Source of the DNA: Escherichia whittamii
GTDB taxonomy: Bacteria > Pseudomonadota > Gammaproteobacteria > Enterobacterales > Enterobacteriaceae
Length of the DNA: 64,000 nucleotides
Direction of reading: 5' to 3'
Assembly (NCBI RefSeq): GCF_014836715.1
Contig: NZ_JACSQI010000002.1
Span: 1-64,000, forward strand
The translations under genes were made by a program, and so were the position numbers. The notes under the pieces were generated by a model. It made no database searches and was not told where the DNA came from. It was given only the letters and a program-made list of their open reading frames with translations. This document shows positions 26,397 to 37,448 of this stretch, piece by piece; the stretch's first letter is position 1; each line of letters begins with the position of its first letter.

Positions 26397-28762
26397 CAGT
26401 CGTTCTCCTGCATCAATTGTTGTTGTTCAAGTGCAAAAAGCTGGGCCAGTGTACGGACTTTGCCCTCGGTGATTACTCCACCAGACAACACACTCTCCGC
26501 AGCAACCAGTTGTTGAGTCTTGGCACGACGCTGCCATTGTGCTTGTATTGCCTCGAGTTGCTGTAACCGTCGTTCGATGTCGGCCAGTCTGGTTTGGTAG
26601 TCAGGCTGATGTTGTGTTAGTTGGGTCAACTTCGAATGTGCTTGCTGTAACACCTGTTTTTTGGCAATCAGATTGGGTAGCTCATCTATCCGGCCTGTCA
26701 GCGTGAAATGTTCACAAAAGGCAGCACTCTGACATTTCAGTCGATAAGGACATCCCCAGAGGTTAACTTCCCGCATACAGGAGCCAAATTTCAGCGGATA
26801 CAGCACGGCATGTCTTGCCACCATGGCAGAGGCTTGCTCTGGTCCTTCTGCGTCGCGGATTTCTTCAAAGGCGGCAGCAACATCTTCAAAGAAGCCGTCA
26901 GCAAATGACGCCTCGACAAACTTGGCTACATCATCCCGATCGTCAAAAGTATGCAGGTTGGCTTTGATGGTATTGTCCAAAGTCATGTGTTTCGTGACCG
27001 CCAGTTGGCCGGTCCGTTTGACGATTTCCAGTGGCGTAGCAATGGAGGACGAAGAGGGCGCGGCAGTTAGTGCTGTCGATATCGGCTGCAAGGGCACCAA
27101 CGAGGCTGCTTTTCGCCGTTCTGCAAGCGCCAGATGTTGATAGTGCTGATTCTGCGTGATGTCCACTCGCCCCATCAACATTGCCTGTAAGTGGTCAGAG
27201 ATATCCGCAATAGCAAGAAAGGTATTAATGTTGTGCCGGGGAATGTGGGTACGCATCCGGGTGGGGGTACCATTCTCTTCCAGTAATTGATATTTGCTGA
27301 ATACTGATCCATCAGGCTCAACATTGCCTAAAAATTTATTCATAAGTGTGTTAGTGAATGGTATCGGTATAGCCAGCAAAGCCAGTGTGCGCTTTAATGC
27401 CAGCGAACCCTTCTCATGTAGAAATAACAGGTCTTCGTAGTTAACTTCGTAACGTTTGCCATTTTCCATCCAGGCGTGCGTACAGGGTTCGTTGGCATCC
27501 GTCAGGCCAAATTCGGTCTTGATGTAATGATTAAGGTCAGTCTTGGAATAATAGATAGATTTGCTGTTTTTCGGCCCTGGCATTTCTAGAACGGGCAGCA
27601 CACCTCGTTTGTTGAGGGCTTTGGATGTTTTGTCTCGTTGTCCTGCCCGGCCACGAAAACTTGAGGCGGTTTGTGTGATGTACGTCACCACATCATCCAG
27701 TTCAACTTGTTCACCGGGTAGGGCGCTGATGGCCTGTGGCAGGTAATCAGTAAAAGATTTCTCCCGTAGATAGGTCAGATGACTGCGTTTTGGTGCGGTC
27801 AATATTTTAACGGAACTGAATATACTCTCGACCAGCGGTACAGCCAGCGGTTCTACCCAATGCGTTCGCTCCCCAGCACCTTTGACACCAATATAACGGA
27901 TACCAAGGAAATAATCGGGTAATCCCTTGTCCTGAAACCGCTTGCGGATTGCCGGATCATCAATCTGGCGTTTAAACAGCGCATCCTGTCTGAGATTAAA
28001 CGCTTCAATGGAGCGAAAGCCGGTGATAACCAATAACAACAGGCAATTTAACGCAATTTTCTCAGCATCACTTTCCACCCGCTGGATTAATTCGACGATG
28101 TTCAGAAAACCGCGAATGGTAATCAACGCCTCTTCACCATCGGTAGTGGTATCTGTCAGCTTGTCCTGCTGTTTCAGAGCCATGGTTTCCCGGGCTTTGC
28201 GGGTCAGGTTGGTTTGATTGGTATATTGTGCATCAGACACATATTGCAGTGTCACCAGCGTGAATGACTGGTGATTAACCATTTTTTGCAGACTGACACA
28301 GCGTCCTTTGTAATTGGCGGTATTGGGATCCCCTGGAGACGAAGCTGCGCTGAGGCTATCCATTGACCGTTGAATTACCCCGGTGGTTAGATACACTGGG
28401 TGAGTTTGCCCGGACATCTCAAATAGCGAGTGGTACCAGCGCTTCAAAATCATCAGCGTTGCCACAGCCACCGCTGGGGATATGCTACGATTTCGCCTCC
28501 GATACACTAGTACCAGCAGGGCTTTCATAAACCGGGCATAGTCTTCTGCCACTGCATGGCGCCCCTCAATACCTTTGGTACGGCTGATTTCATCAAAGCG
28601 TAATTTATTTTTGCCATTACCACGTAACCAGCCACTACCATTGCTGCCGCAGACCCAGACAGGATCATCCCATGACTGCTCGAAGTCTGTCGCCAGATGC
28701 TGTTCAAACCAGCTTTGCTGCTCGGTGATAAAGGCGTGAAACTGCGCAAAATATTTTTTCAT
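26396..28762 (-). CDS. Large tyrosine-recombinase-like protein (GmtZ/VPA1269-like)
   Basis: 788 residues from the ATG that overlaps the upstream stop as ATGA; a longer frame to 28795 adds 11 codons. It has a recombinase-like core: ITGFRSIEAF with the first Arg (R250 from this start), THIPRHNINTF as the second Arg box, and QNQHYQHL as a possible tyrosine. A Cys cluster (GSCMREVNLWGCPYRLKCQSAAFC) and a C-terminal coiled coil follow. Such size and layout fit GmtZ of gamma-mobile-trio elements as I remember it. It probably acts in integration or excision with its neighbours. Confidence 0.72.
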   Translation of the reverse strand: MKKYFAQFHAFITEQQSWFEQHLATDFEQSWDDPVWVCGSNGSGWLRGNGKNKLRFDEISRTKGIEGRHAVAEDYARFMKALLVLVYRRRNRSISPAVAVATLMILKRWYHSLFEMSGQTHPVYLTTGVIQRSMDSLSAASSPGDPNTANYKGRCVSLQKMVNHQSFTLVTLQYVSDAQYTNQTNLTRKARETMALKQQDKLTDTTTDGEEALITIRGFLNIVELIQRVESDAEKIALNCLLLLVITGFRSIEAFNLRQDALFKRQIDDPAIRKRFQDKGLPDYFLGIRYIGVKGAGERTHWVEPLAVPLVESIFSSVKILTAPKRSHLTYLREKSFTDYLPQAISALPGEQVELDDVVTYITQTASSFRGRAGQRDKTSKALNKRGVLPVLEMPGPKNSKSIYYSKTDLNHYIKTEFGLTDANEPCTHAWMENGKRYEVNYEDLLFLHEKGSLALKRTLALLAIPIPFTNTLMNKFLGNVEPDGSVFSKYQLLEENGTPTRMRTHIPRHNINTFLAIADISDHLQAMLMGRVDITQNQHYQHLALAERRKAASLVPLQPISTALTAAPSSSSIATPLEIVKRTGQLAVTKHMTLDNTIKANLHTFDDRDDVAKFVEASFADGFFEDVAAAFEEIRDAEGPEQASAMVARHAVLYPLKFGSCMREVNLWGCPYRLKCQSAAFCEHFTLTGRIDELPNLIAKKQVLQQAHSKLTQLTQHQPDYQTRLADIERRLQQLEAIQAQWQRRAKTQQLVAAESVLSGGVITEGKVRTLAQLFALEQQQLMQEND

Positions 28763-30312
28763 CGCACACCGCCTTTTTCCTGACGAAAGCGGCAACGGGC
28801 AATCACGGATTGAATTTCAAATTGTGTGGTTTCATGGATGGAAATAAGTGGATTGCGGGCGTTACCAACACTGTCTGAAATGGAGATCAATTCATCGACT
28901 TCTTTAACTACACTCTCCAGCACAGCCTGATGGTCACCATCAGTAAAGGGGCGATAATACAGGCAGCCGTAGCAGCAGCGTACTTCACTGAACGGGCAGT
29001 CGCCATTATCTCTGGAGCAACCACCAATCCCATCATGCAACTGATCACCGATTATGCCGACCACGCGCTGGCCTTGCCATTTCGTTGAAGAGGTCAGTTC
29101 ACCAGTCAACATCATAGCTACCATATTTTGCCATACCGGATTGGTACCCAACGCTTTGGCTCGAATCAGTGCCAGCGCAGGTGTCGCCAAAATGTAATAC
29201 TTGGCAACAGTAAGGGAGGTATGTCCCAGAATATGCGCGATTTCCTCGGCGCTGACCCCTTGCATAGCCAGTGAGTGCCCCACGTTGTGGCGCAAGTCGG
29301 TCGGCGTAATAATTGGTAGAGCCGCTTCGCCACGCGCTACGGCGGCCTGATAATCTGGCGGACTGAAACTAAGGATGACCTGGTTAATCGACCTGGACAC
29401 ATAAAACGGTGCAGAGTGACTAAATTCAAATAGCTTGCCATCAGGTTTTAGTTGCGCTCGCGCAATATAGTGCATGATCAACGCGCCGATTTCCGGCGGA
29501 ATTGCCAAAAACAGACGCTCGGGCGTCACGCGCCGCTGCTTGGCATAGGGCAGAAGTACGCTGTATCGAATCAGTCCGGTTTCTGGATTTCGGGTATCAA
29601 TGCGCAAATCTTTTGTCGCCAGCCTGGCTAGCTGAACAGGGCGGGCACCGGTGACATAAGTCAGTCCCAGAATAGCCGCATTTCGCAAAGTACTGAGACT
29701 GTAGTTTTCGCCATGCCGAATCGCCGCAGCCATTTCAAACAGTCCTGCACTGATCATGTTTTTTTCGAGTGGATCAAGGATATTATCGATTTCCTGATAG
29801 ATGCCCCAGTCGCGGGAATGCGGATGAGGGATGAATTCAAGTTCTTCGTAATCGTCGATGGTGAAGCCGGGGAAGTCTTCGGCGCAGAGGATTTTTAGGC
29901 CGAATGATATTGAATAAAAGGTTCTGCGGTGGATAATGACTTTTTCCAGAAAACTGAGTAACACAGTGAAAGAAAAACCGCCATGACTTCTACAGTAATC
30001 AATAGCATATGTCCAATCAAGCAACAACAACGGAAGATGTGTTGGAAATCTTGTTGACGCATATTTGAAACAAAAATATTTAGTTAGTTGATTTGATACC
30101 TCATCCTGTTTAAAGCATAGGTAACGACGACTGCCAGAATAATCGAAAGTCCATTTATTTACTGCGTTGATGATATATCGGTCGTCAAATTCTCTTGCTG
30201 TTTTTAGATAAATTCGCTCAGGAATTTTTAGGTGACAGATAAAATTCATTAATTCAGAAGGATAGATTGATGCTCCATTATCAGAAACAAGTACATTTTT
30301 ATTGTGGCTCAT
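28759..30312 (-). CDS. Tyrosine recombinase with Cys-rich tail (GmtY-like)
   Basis: 517 residues. The catalytic domain has R224 (TGARPVQL), R341-H342 (PTDLRHNVGH, with Asp in place of the usual first His), H364 (ILGHTS) and Y372/Y373. A Cys-rich tail (C432, C439, C446, C447, C450; GCSRDNGDCPFSEVRCCYGC) could bind zinc. Start overlaps the preceding recombinase by 14 bp and the end overlaps the next gene by 4 bp, so the cassette is one transcript. Compatible with GmtY of gamma-mobile-trio systems. Confidence 0.78.
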   Translation of the reverse strand: MSHNKNVLVSDNGASIYPSELMNFICHLKIPERIYLKTAREFDDRYIINAVNKWTFDYSGSRRYLCFKQDEVSNQLTKYFCFKYASTRFPTHLPLLLLDWTYAIDYCRSHGGFSFTVLLSFLEKVIIHRRTFYSISFGLKILCAEDFPGFTIDDYEELEFIPHPHSRDWGIYQEIDNILDPLEKNMISAGLFEMAAAIRHGENYSLSTLRNAAILGLTYVTGARPVQLARLATKDLRIDTRNPETGLIRYSVLLPYAKQRRVTPERLFLAIPPEIGALIMHYIARAQLKPDGKLFEFSHSAPFYVSRSINQVILSFSPPDYQAAVARGEAALPIITPTDLRHNVGHSLAMQGVSAEEIAHILGHTSLTVAKYYILATPALALIRAKALGTNPVWQNMVAMMLTGELTSSTKWQGQRVVGIIGDQLHDGIGGCSRDNGDCPFSEVRCCYGCLYYRPFTDGDHQAVLESVVKEVDELISISDSVGNARNPLISIHETTQFEIQSVIARCRFRQEKGGVR

Positions 30313-31716
30313 TATTACATACCTCCATTACAATACTAAGCATTTCACTCAGATCAATATTATCCTGAGCAATGCGCTGGGTGTTTGCTGTATTGGCCCG
30401 CTCGGATAGAAACCGCCTTGCATAAAAATCAGGCATTTGGCTTTTCGGACTCCATCCACCCATTAGGCGCAATTCTTCCTTGGCTTCTTCCATCAATCCC
30501 GTGTCAGGGAGAGCAATAGAAGCGTATTTTCTTGTTGATTTGCTTTTTAAATATTTTATATGATAGATTTTTTGCAGGGTCAGGTAAGCCCAGGTATGTC
30601 GGGTTACATGCGGAGTTAAACGTTGTAGTGCGTCAAAGTACGAATGTGATTTGTATTCGGGGAATTTTTTACTCAATACGTCATCAATTTTTGAAAACAT
30701 CGAATGAACTGCAGTATAAGATAATGGTTTACCTACACCTTGGCTCGATGTAAATATAAAGTCGTGGCTGTCGGTTTTAGGACGCACTTTTTCTATATAA
30801 ATTTTTAGGAAATTATAATCCTGCTTATCAAGCTCTAATACACGATTTGCCCATACATTTTTAAGAGAAGGTGCACATCTTCTGGGGTCATGTTTTCATC
30901 AGTTGTAGTTACAATCAAACTAAACTTATCCTTTTTTATATTTGATTTTATAGAATTGCATTCCAACAGCAATAATTCACCTATTCGCAATCCATAATTC
31001 AGTAACAGGCGAATAATCAAAAAGTTGCGAAACTGGGTGTTTCTGGTGGGGAAGGGATTTAATGGGTTATATTTTTGGCTAGAGCAGGGAGCAATAATCG
31101 TGTACAGACTGATCACCATTTCACGGTTCATACTCTGAAACCCCTGATGGATATGACGATGGTTAGAATGCTTTCCCGGTGTTAACGCTCGATAACTGTC
31201 ACGACAAAAGCGCAGGCGAGTATGTAACCGGGAAGCCTGGAGTGATAATGCTTTGGGAGAATCATCCCGATATACCGGCGATACATACGTGTTAATCAAA
31301 AAAGCAATAAACTGCGCTACTGCACGAAATCGCGCTGCGTTGATAAAACTATGGGAAGTGGAGACTGGAGTGAATGCCAATAAATTTGATTGGCTTACGC
31401 GACCATTCTCCAGATAGTGAGAAAATGCCGACATTTCCTCAATAGCAATGCACGGGTTGTGGCCAGAAGCATAGAAGCTATAGCAAAACGTGACGCCGTG
31501 TTTCTGCAACCAAAATTCGTAAAAGAACTTAACGGCCTGCAGCGAAGCAGACTGCGTGGACAATGAACGAAAAGCCAAATGATCGATGTGATATCTGAGT
31601 GGGTACAACAACGGTAAGCAGGTTTCCGTGTCCATCAGAATCCATTGCCGTTTGTGGTTGATGGCAACTAGTTGGTTGAGCGAGTACATAGATAACCTCA
31701 TTGTTGATGCGGACAT
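30299..31716 (-). pseudogene. Tyrosine recombinase disrupted by a frameshift
   Basis: Two reading frames together make a recombinase of about 470 residues. The first part (31716-30835) holds the N-terminal SAM-like region and R244 (LNYGLRIGELLLLECNSI). After about 30890 the natural sequence continues one frame over (PRRCAPSLKNVWANRVLELD), reaching HVTRHTWAYL, GGWSP and DFYARRFL. The pattern suits a 2-base insertion or 1-base deletion near 30889-30896. Re-initiation, -1 shifting at CTTAAAA (near 30857) or a sequencing error are alternatives. First gene of the cassette, next to dif. Confidence 0.75.
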
Positions 31717-32031
31717 GAAGTAAATGTACTCTACACCTAACGCAAGAAATGGGAGGGATGTTAGAAATCGTTAACCTGTTGATTTCGTGAAAGGCAATGG
31801 AGATTTATGAAGTTGTTTACCATCGTAGGCTATTTAACATAATATACATTATGCGCACCAAGATTGTAGCTGCAATATCCTAATGTCCGTCTCTGACCAA
31901 TCCTGACCAAATAGACATGTCTGCGCTACAGTTTCACCACAGCGATCTTTGCAGTCGCCATTGCTCGTCTGAGTCTTCAAACTCTGAAGCCTGGCAGCCA
32001 CACCCATAAGAATGTGGCTTTCATCATGTCA
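31717..32031. other. Junction between the recombinase cassette and lsrK
   Basis: About 315 bp without a gene. It contains the cassette promoter region, dif at 31832-31859, a short direct repeat TGACCAA (31894-31900 and 31904-31910), and a hairpin AGCCACA/TGTGGCT at 31996-32019 that may end lsrK transcription. Confidence 0.6.
31832..31859 (-). other. dif: Chromosome dimer-resolution site dif
   Basis: The 28 bases, read on the minus strand, are identical to E. coli dif as I remember it: XerC arm GGTGCGCATAA, centre TGTATA, XerD arm TTATGTTAAAT. XerC and XerD, activated by FtsK at the septum, recombine here to resolve chromosome dimers. Its presence places the window at the terminus. It lies 115 bp upstream of the first recombinase of the mobile cassette and about 170 bp from the 3' end of lsrK. 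Confidence 0.96.
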
Positions 32032-33624
32032 CTACAATCCTGGCGCTTTCCATAACGATGTCGTCAGTCCGTGATCAACAAGCCCTAGCTGATCCTGATA
32101 AACAGCCTGCCACTTATTGCGTGAATCCTGATAAAGCTCATGCTTTTCCGGGTCTGATGTGTGCGTCCGTTCCCAGCGCACCAGGCGTTCTCCGGTTTCT
32201 GCCATGGATGAAAAAATCCCGGCACCGACGCCAGCTGCAATGGCACACCCTAATGCGGTGGCTTCTTTGACCACCGGAATGTTGACGGGTAATCCTGTGA
32301 CATCAGCGAGAATTTGACTCCATAATTTCCCTTTTGAACCTCCGCCAGCAAAAACCAACGATGTGGGATGAATATTTGAAAAATCAGCAATTTGCTGCAA
32401 ATTACATGCCGACACAATCGCCGCATTTTCTTCCAGTGCACGGAACAACGTCGCTTTGTTACATTTATCCGGATCAATGGACAAGTTAATAAAGGAAGGC
32501 GCAGCGTGATACCAGGTTTTAAAGCGCATTCTGTCGGAGAATATCGGCATCACGCCCCACGATCCTGGCGGTACCCGGCTGGCCATCTCTTCAAGCAGTG
32601 TGTAAGTATCGATACCTAAACGTTCGGCAATTAATTTTTCTTCGGCACAAAAGGCATCGCGGAACCAGCGCATGGTGAGTCCGGTAAAAAAGCTAATAGA
32701 TTCAGCTTGTACCATGCCAGGAATAACGTGAGGATTGACGCGCACGTTCATTTCCGGATCGGTCGCTGTTGCGGCTAAGTTCACTACTTGCTGCCAGAAC
32801 GTTCCGCCAAGAACAGCGGTTTGTGCCGGACGCACAACGCCTAATCCCAGGCAACCGAGTTGCACGTCCCCTCCTCCCACAACCACCGCAGTGCCAGCCT
32901 TCAGACCGCAAAGGTCCGCAGCGTCCGTGCTCACAACGCCAAGTAATGTGCCGGTTTCTTTGACAGGAGAAAGAATATCGGCCCGCAGTCCGGCCATATC
33001 CAGCAATGCAGGTTTCCAGTCACGGGTGGTTAGATCGAGAAGTCCTGTGGTGCCAGCGTTAGACGGATCTACCGCCAGTTCCCCACTTAACATATAGGCC
33101 AGCCAGTCGCTGATCATGGTAATGGTCGACGCCTGTCGGTAGATATCGGAACGATGATGCGCCAGCCAAAGTAATCTGGGAATAGCGCTTAATGCCAGCG
33201 TTTGTCCAGTCGCGCGATACACTTCGTTTTCAAAGGTATTGTTATGCAGTTCTTTAAGTTCGCTGACTTCCCGCGCCGCTCTGGCATCCACATTGGCGCA
33301 GGCCCAGATCGGTGTTCCTTCATTGTTATATAAAACAATACCTTCGCGCATCGAACATGCCGAAACGGCAGCAATGTATTCCGGCGCGATACCAGAATTA
33401 TGTAACGCCTGGCGCATACATTCACACGCCAGTTGCCAGTTCTTATTCAGATCAAATTCCATTGAACCGGGAACATCAGGTACTGCCAGATGCCGCCACT
33501 CCGCCTGTCCCACTGCGATTTGATTGCCTTCCAGGTCGAAAATCACAGCCCGGATACTTCCAGTGCCTGCGTCTAGCGCCATCAGGTAATGCTTTGATTC
33601 TGAAGGGGTAAAGAGTCGAGCCAT
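32032..33624 (-). CDS. lsrK: Autoinducer-2 kinase LsrK
   Basis: 530 residues, near-identical to E. coli LsrK. A FGGY-family kinase ([16 protein letters not shown] near 14-29; [12 protein letters not shown] in the C-terminal domain) that phosphorylates AI-2 (DPD) entering through LsrACDB, trapping it and making the inducer that releases LsrR. Transcribed with lsrR, divergent from lsrA. Intact. Confidence 0.97.
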   Translation of the reverse strand: MARLFTPSESKHYLMALDAGTGSIRAVIFDLEGNQIAVGQAEWRHLAVPDVPGSMEFDLNKNWQLACECMRQALHNSGIAPEYIAAVSACSMREGIVLYNNEGTPIWACANVDARAAREVSELKELHNNTFENEVYRATGQTLALSAIPRLLWLAHHRSDIYRQASTITMISDWLAYMLSGELAVDPSNAGTTGLLDLTTRDWKPALLDMAGLRADILSPVKETGTLLGVVSTDAADLCGLKAGTAVVVGGGDVQLGCLGLGVVRPAQTAVLGGTFWQQVVNLAATATDPEMNVRVNPHVIPGMVQAESISFFTGLTMRWFRDAFCAEEKLIAERLGIDTYTLLEEMASRVPPGSWGVMPIFSDRMRFKTWYHAAPSFINLSIDPDKCNKATLFRALEENAAIVSACNLQQIADFSNIHPTSLVFAGGGSKGKLWSQILADVTGLPVNIPVVKEATALGCAIAAGVGAGIFSSMAETGERLVRWERTHTSDPEKHELYQDSRNKWQAVYQDQLGLVDHGLTTSLWKAPGL

Positions 33625-33702
33625 TAGATTGTCCTCGGCTTAAGCGTTCTGTCTGTTCCTCTATACGTTCTCCATCGTTCCCGGTAATAAGGTCATGCAA
33701 AA

Positions 33703-34656
33703 TTAACCACGCAAAATTGCAGCAGCAGTATCCTGGTCGGTAACCAGTGCGTTGATGTAACCGCCCTTCATCGCAGCGGCGATCGCTTCGGCTTTGTTTT
33801 CTCCCCCTGCCACACCTACTCTAATTGGAATGGTTGTCATCGCGGTTAAAGGTAAGCCAATCAGTTCGTTATGTATTTTGACATCCGTGACAACGTCACC
33901 TTTTGCGTCAAAAAAGTAACCTAAAATATCGCCAATGGCCCCTTTTCGGCCAATCATTAACTGTTCGCCCTGGCTGATATAACCGGAGCGAATAATAGTC
34001 GCATCCTCTTTTTGATTCACGGCGCCAATACCGACAATTGCCACATCCGCAGCTTGCGCGGCTAACAGGACATCTTTGACGCAGTTTTCATTTTTCAGCG
34101 TTCGGGCAATTTCAGCCGAAGATGCCCGTAATGGCGCCGGAATTATGTTAACGCTGCACGCTGCGTTAAGTTGCCCGATGCCTGTCATATAAGAGCCGAC
34201 GCCACCGGAGAGTGTTACCAGGCGAATTTGCTGTGACGAAATAAAACCACTTAAGCGTTGCAGCGTGTTCATCGTTGCCTCGCCAAAGCCAATCGCCAGC
34301 ATTTGCTGTGGCTGGAGCAATCCCATCAACATATGGGCTGCGCCGATTCCTAAGCGCCCGCCGACATCAGCATCTGCGAGTCCAGGGATCACCCGGACAT
34401 GCTGTAATGAAAACTGGTGACGTAATTGCGTTTCATATTCCAGACAGCCTTCAAAGCGAGAATTAATCTGCACGCGAATAATGCCGGACTGATGCCCTTT
34501 CTCCAGTAACCGCGACACTTTCAAACGCGTTAGCCCGAGGCGATCGCTGATCTCGCTCTGGGTTAGCCCGTCGTGATAGTAAAACCACGCGATCCGCGCG
34601 ACCTGTTCTTCTTCACACATTCCCTGTTCTGAAATTGCCGAATCATTGATTGTCAT
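33703..34656 (-). CDS. lsrR: Repressor of the lsr operons LsrR
   Basis: 317 residues of the SorC/DeoR type. The N-terminal HTH ([22 protein letters not shown], about 35-56) is followed by a sugar-phosphate-binding domain ([11 protein letters not shown] and TLSGGVGSY). It represses lsrRK and lsrACDBFG and is released by phospho-AI-2. Upstream of lsrK in the same direction, with a 78-bp gap. Confidence 0.97.
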   Translation of the reverse strand: MTINDSAISEQGMCEEEQVARIAWFYYHDGLTQSEISDRLGLTRLKVSRLLEKGHQSGIIRVQINSRFEGCLEYETQLRHQFSLQHVRVIPGLADADVGGRLGIGAAHMLMGLLQPQQMLAIGFGEATMNTLQRLSGFISSQQIRLVTLSGGVGSYMTGIGQLNAACSVNIIPAPLRASSAEIARTLKNENCVKDVLLAAQAADVAIVGIGAVNQKEDATIIRSGYISQGEQLMIGRKGAIGDILGYFFDAKGDVVTDVKIHNELIGLPLTAMTTIPIRVGVAGGENKAEAIAAAMKGGYINALVTDQDTAAAILRG

Positions 34657-34905
34657 AATTCATTCTTCACTTTGAACATATTTAAATCTTTAATGCAATT
34701 GTTCAGTTATTGCACGCTTATATCTGTGATAGCCACCACAGTTTGGTCAAACAGCAATGAACAAACGCAACCATAAAAATCAAAATAGCATAAATTGTGA
34801 TCTATTCGTCGGAATTATGCGCAATAGCCACCTAAGGTTATGAACAAATTAAAAGCAAAAATACATTTGTTCAAAACTCACCTACAGAACTGAACGGGGG
34901 AAAAT
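34657..34905. promoter_or_regulatory. lsrR-lsrA divergent control region
   Basis: TGAACAAA-like half-sites recur: TGAACATA at 34673 with TTGTTCA at 34699-34705, TGAACAAA at 34758-34765, and TGAACAAA (34843-34850) paired with TTTGTTCA (34866-34873). These are probable LsrR operators (inference). TGTGATAGCCACCACA at 34725-34740 is a good CRP site, and a second TGTGA lies at 34796, matching the known cAMP-CRP activation of lsr. Confidence 0.7.
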
Positions 34906-36441
34906 ATGCAAACGAGTGATATCTGCGCGTTACCGCTACTTTGCGCCCGCTCGGTTTATAAACAGTATTCCGGCGTTAATGTCCTGAAAGGCATCGATTT
35001 TACGTTGCATCAAGGTGAGGTCCACGCCCTGCTCGGCGGTAACGGCGCGGGTAAATCGACGCTAATGAAAATCATCGCCGGTATTACGCCCGCTGATAGC
35101 GGCACGCTGGAGATTGGTGGCAATAGCTACGCCAGATTAACGCCTGTACATGCTCACCAACTGGGGATTTATCTCGTTCCCCAGGAACCGTTGCTCTTTC
35201 CCAGTCTGTCGATAAAAGAAAACATTCTGTTTGGTCTGGCAAAAAAACAGATCTCCATGCAAAAGATGAATAACTTGCTGGCGGCACTGGGCTGCCAGTT
35301 TGATCTCCATAGTCTGGCGGGCTCACTGGATGTTGCCGACCGCCAAATGGTGGAAATATTGCGCGGTCTGATGCGCGACTCGCAAATTCTTATTCTCGAT
35401 GAACCTACAGCGTCGCTTACCCCTGCGGAAACCGAACGCTTGTTTAGCCGCTTGCGGGAACTGCTCGCCACTGGCGTGGGTATTGTTTTTATCTCACATA
35501 AATTGCCGGAAATTCGCCAGATTGCCGATCGTATTAGCGTGATGCGCGACGGAATTATCGCGTTAAGTGGCAAAACTAACGAGCTGTCTACCGACGACAT
35601 CATTCAGGCCATCACGCCAGCAACGCGGGAAAAATCCCTCTCAGCCAGTCAAAAGTTATGGCTGGAGTTACCCGGTAATCGCCCACAACATGCAGCCGGA
35701 ACATCGGTACTGGTACTCGAAAATCTGACTGGCGAAGGTTTTATGAATGTCAGTTTTACGCTCAATGCCGGAGAAATTCTTGGCCTGGCTGGACTAGTAG
35801 GTGCCGGGCGTACGGAACTGGCGGAAACGTTATATGGTCTGCGGCCTTTGCGTGGTGGGCGCATCATGCTGAATGAAAAAGAGGTCAATAAATTATCCAC
35901 CGGAGAACGTTTGCATCACGGTCTGGTTTATCTACCAGAAGATCGCCAGTCCTCAGGACTGAATCTCGATGCTTCGCTGGTGTGGAACGTCTGCGCCCTC
36001 ACCCATAATCAACGCGGATTCTGGGCAAAAACCGCGAAAGATAACGCCACGCTGGAACGATATCGTCGGGCGCTGAACATTAAATTTAACCAACCTGCAC
36101 AAGCTGTACGGACATTATCCGGTGGCAATCAGCAAAAAATCCTGATTGCCAAATGTCTGGAGGCCTCACCGCAAGTATTGATTGTTGATGAACCGACGCG
36201 CGGCGTCGACGTCTCGGCGCGTAATGATATTTACCAGCTGCTGCGCAGTATCGCCGCACAAAATGTGGCGGTGCTACTTATTTCCTCCGATCTGGAAGAG
36301 ATCGAACTGATGGCTGACCGCGTGTATGTGATGCATCAGGGTGAAATTGCCCATTCTGCGCTGACCGGGCGCGATATTAATGTCGATACCATTATGCGCG
36401 TCGCCTTCGGTGATAGTCAGCGCAAGGAGGCAGCATGCTGA
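34906..36441 (+). CDS. lsrA: AI-2 importer ATP-binding protein LsrA
   Basis: 511 residues with two ABC ATPase halves, as in ribose-type importers. First Walker [10 protein letters not shown] (about 46-54), Walker [11 protein letters not shown], second-half LVGAGRTEL, signature LSGGNQQK and [11 protein letters not shown]. It energises AI-2 uptake with LsrC, LsrD and LsrB. First gene of the operon; its end overlaps lsrC by 7 bp. Confidence 0.97.
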   Translation: MQTSDICALPLLCARSVYKQYSGVNVLKGIDFTLHQGEVHALLGGNGAGKSTLMKIIAGITPADSGTLEIGGNSYARLTPVHAHQLGIYLVPQEPLLFPSLSIKENILFGLAKKQISMQKMNNLLAALGCQFDLHSLAGSLDVADRQMVEILRGLMRDSQILILDEPTASLTPAETERLFSRLRELLATGVGIVFISHKLPEIRQIADRISVMRDGIIALSGKTNELSTDDIIQAITPATREKSLSASQKLWLELPGNRPQHAAGTSVLVLENLTGEGFMNVSFTLNAGEILGLAGLVGAGRTELAETLYGLRPLRGGRIMLNEKEVNKLSTGERLHHGLVYLPEDRQSSGLNLDASLVWNVCALTHNQRGFWAKTAKDNATLERYRRALNIKFNQPAQAVRTLSGGNQQKILIAKCLEASPQVLIVDEPTRGVDVSARNDIYQLLRSIAAQNVAVLLISSDLEEIELMADRVYVMHQGEIAHSALTGRDINVDTIMRVAFGDSQRKEAAC

Positions 36442-37448
36442 AACTTATCCAGAATAACCGAGAGATAACGGCGCTGCTGTTTGTATTACCCGGTTTTCTC
36501 GACCGTCAGTATTTAAGTTTGCAAACGCTGACAATGGTTTATAGCAGCGCGCAAATTCTGATCCTACTGGCAATGGGCGCGACGCTGGTGATGCTGACGC
36601 GCAATATTGATGTTTCAGTGGGTTCGATTACCGGAATGTGCGCGGTGCTGTTGGGGATGTTACTGAACGCGGGGTATTCACTGCCTGTTGCTTGTGTCGC
36701 GACGTTACTGCTCGGCTTGCTTGCGGGATTTTTCAACGGTGTACTGGTGGCGTGGCTAAAGATCCCAGCCATTGTCGCCACGCTCGGCACTTTAGGATTG
36801 TACAGGGGCATTATGTTGCTCTGGACCGGCGGTAAATGGATTGAAGGGTTACCCGCCGAACTGAAACAGCTCTCCGTCCCGCTGCTGTTTGGCGTTTCGG
36901 CTATTGGTTGGTTGACGCTAATTCTGGTGGCATTTATGGCCTGGCTGTTGGCAAAGACGGCGTTTGGACGCAGTTTTTATGCCACGGGTGATAATTTGCA
37001 GGGGGCTCGTCAACTGGGCGTTCGTACGGAAGCCATTCGGGTTGTGGCGTTTTCGTTGAATGGCTGCATGGCGGCGCTGGCGGGAATTGTGTTTGCTTCG
37101 CAGATTGGTTTTATCCCTAATCAGACCGGCACCGGGCTGGAGATGAAAGCTATCGCTGCCTGCGTGCTTGGCGGCATTAGTTTGCTCGGCGGTTCCGGCG
37201 CGATCATCGGCGCAGTACTCGGTGCCTGGTTCCTGACGCAGATCGATAGCGTACTGGTGCTGTTGCGAATTCCTGCATGGTGGAATGATTTCATCGCTGG
37301 CCTGGTTCTGCTGGCAGTGCTGGTGTTTGATGGGCGCCTGCGTTGCGCGCTGGAACGTAATCTGCGGCGGCAAAAATATGCTCGTTTTATGACGCCACCG
37401 CCAGCCGTTAAACCCGCGTCGTCAGGTAAAAAACGGGAGGCCGCGTGA
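36435..37448 (+). CDS. lsrC: AI-2 importer permease LsrC
   Basis: 337 residues, a polytopic inner-membrane subunit of the ribose/AraH type ([38 protein letters not shown]). Forms the AI-2 channel with LsrD. Overlaps lsrA at its start and lsrD at its end, so subunits are coupled. Slightly shorter at the C-terminus than the K-12 protein as I remember it. Confidence 0.96.
   Translation: MLKLIQNNREITALLFVLPGFLDRQYLSLQTLTMVYSSAQILILLAMGATLVMLTRNIDVSVGSITGMCAVLLGMLLNAGYSLPVACVATLLLGLLAGFFNGVLVAWLKIPAIVATLGTLGLYRGIMLLWTGGKWIEGLPAELKQLSVPLLFGVSAIGWLTLILVAFMAWLLAKTAFGRSFYATGDNLQGARQLGVRTEAIRVVAFSLNGCMAALAGIVFASQIGFIPNQTGTGLEMKAIAACVLGGISLLGGSGAIIGAVLGAWFLTQIDSVLVLLRIPAWWNDFIAGLVLLAVLVFDGRLRCALERNLRRQKYARFMTPPPAVKPASSGKKREAA

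Noticed and set aside
30835..31716. Reading the first cassette gene as a complete short integrase
   Set aside because: It lacks the second Arg box, the late His and the Tyr, which are all present in the next frame.
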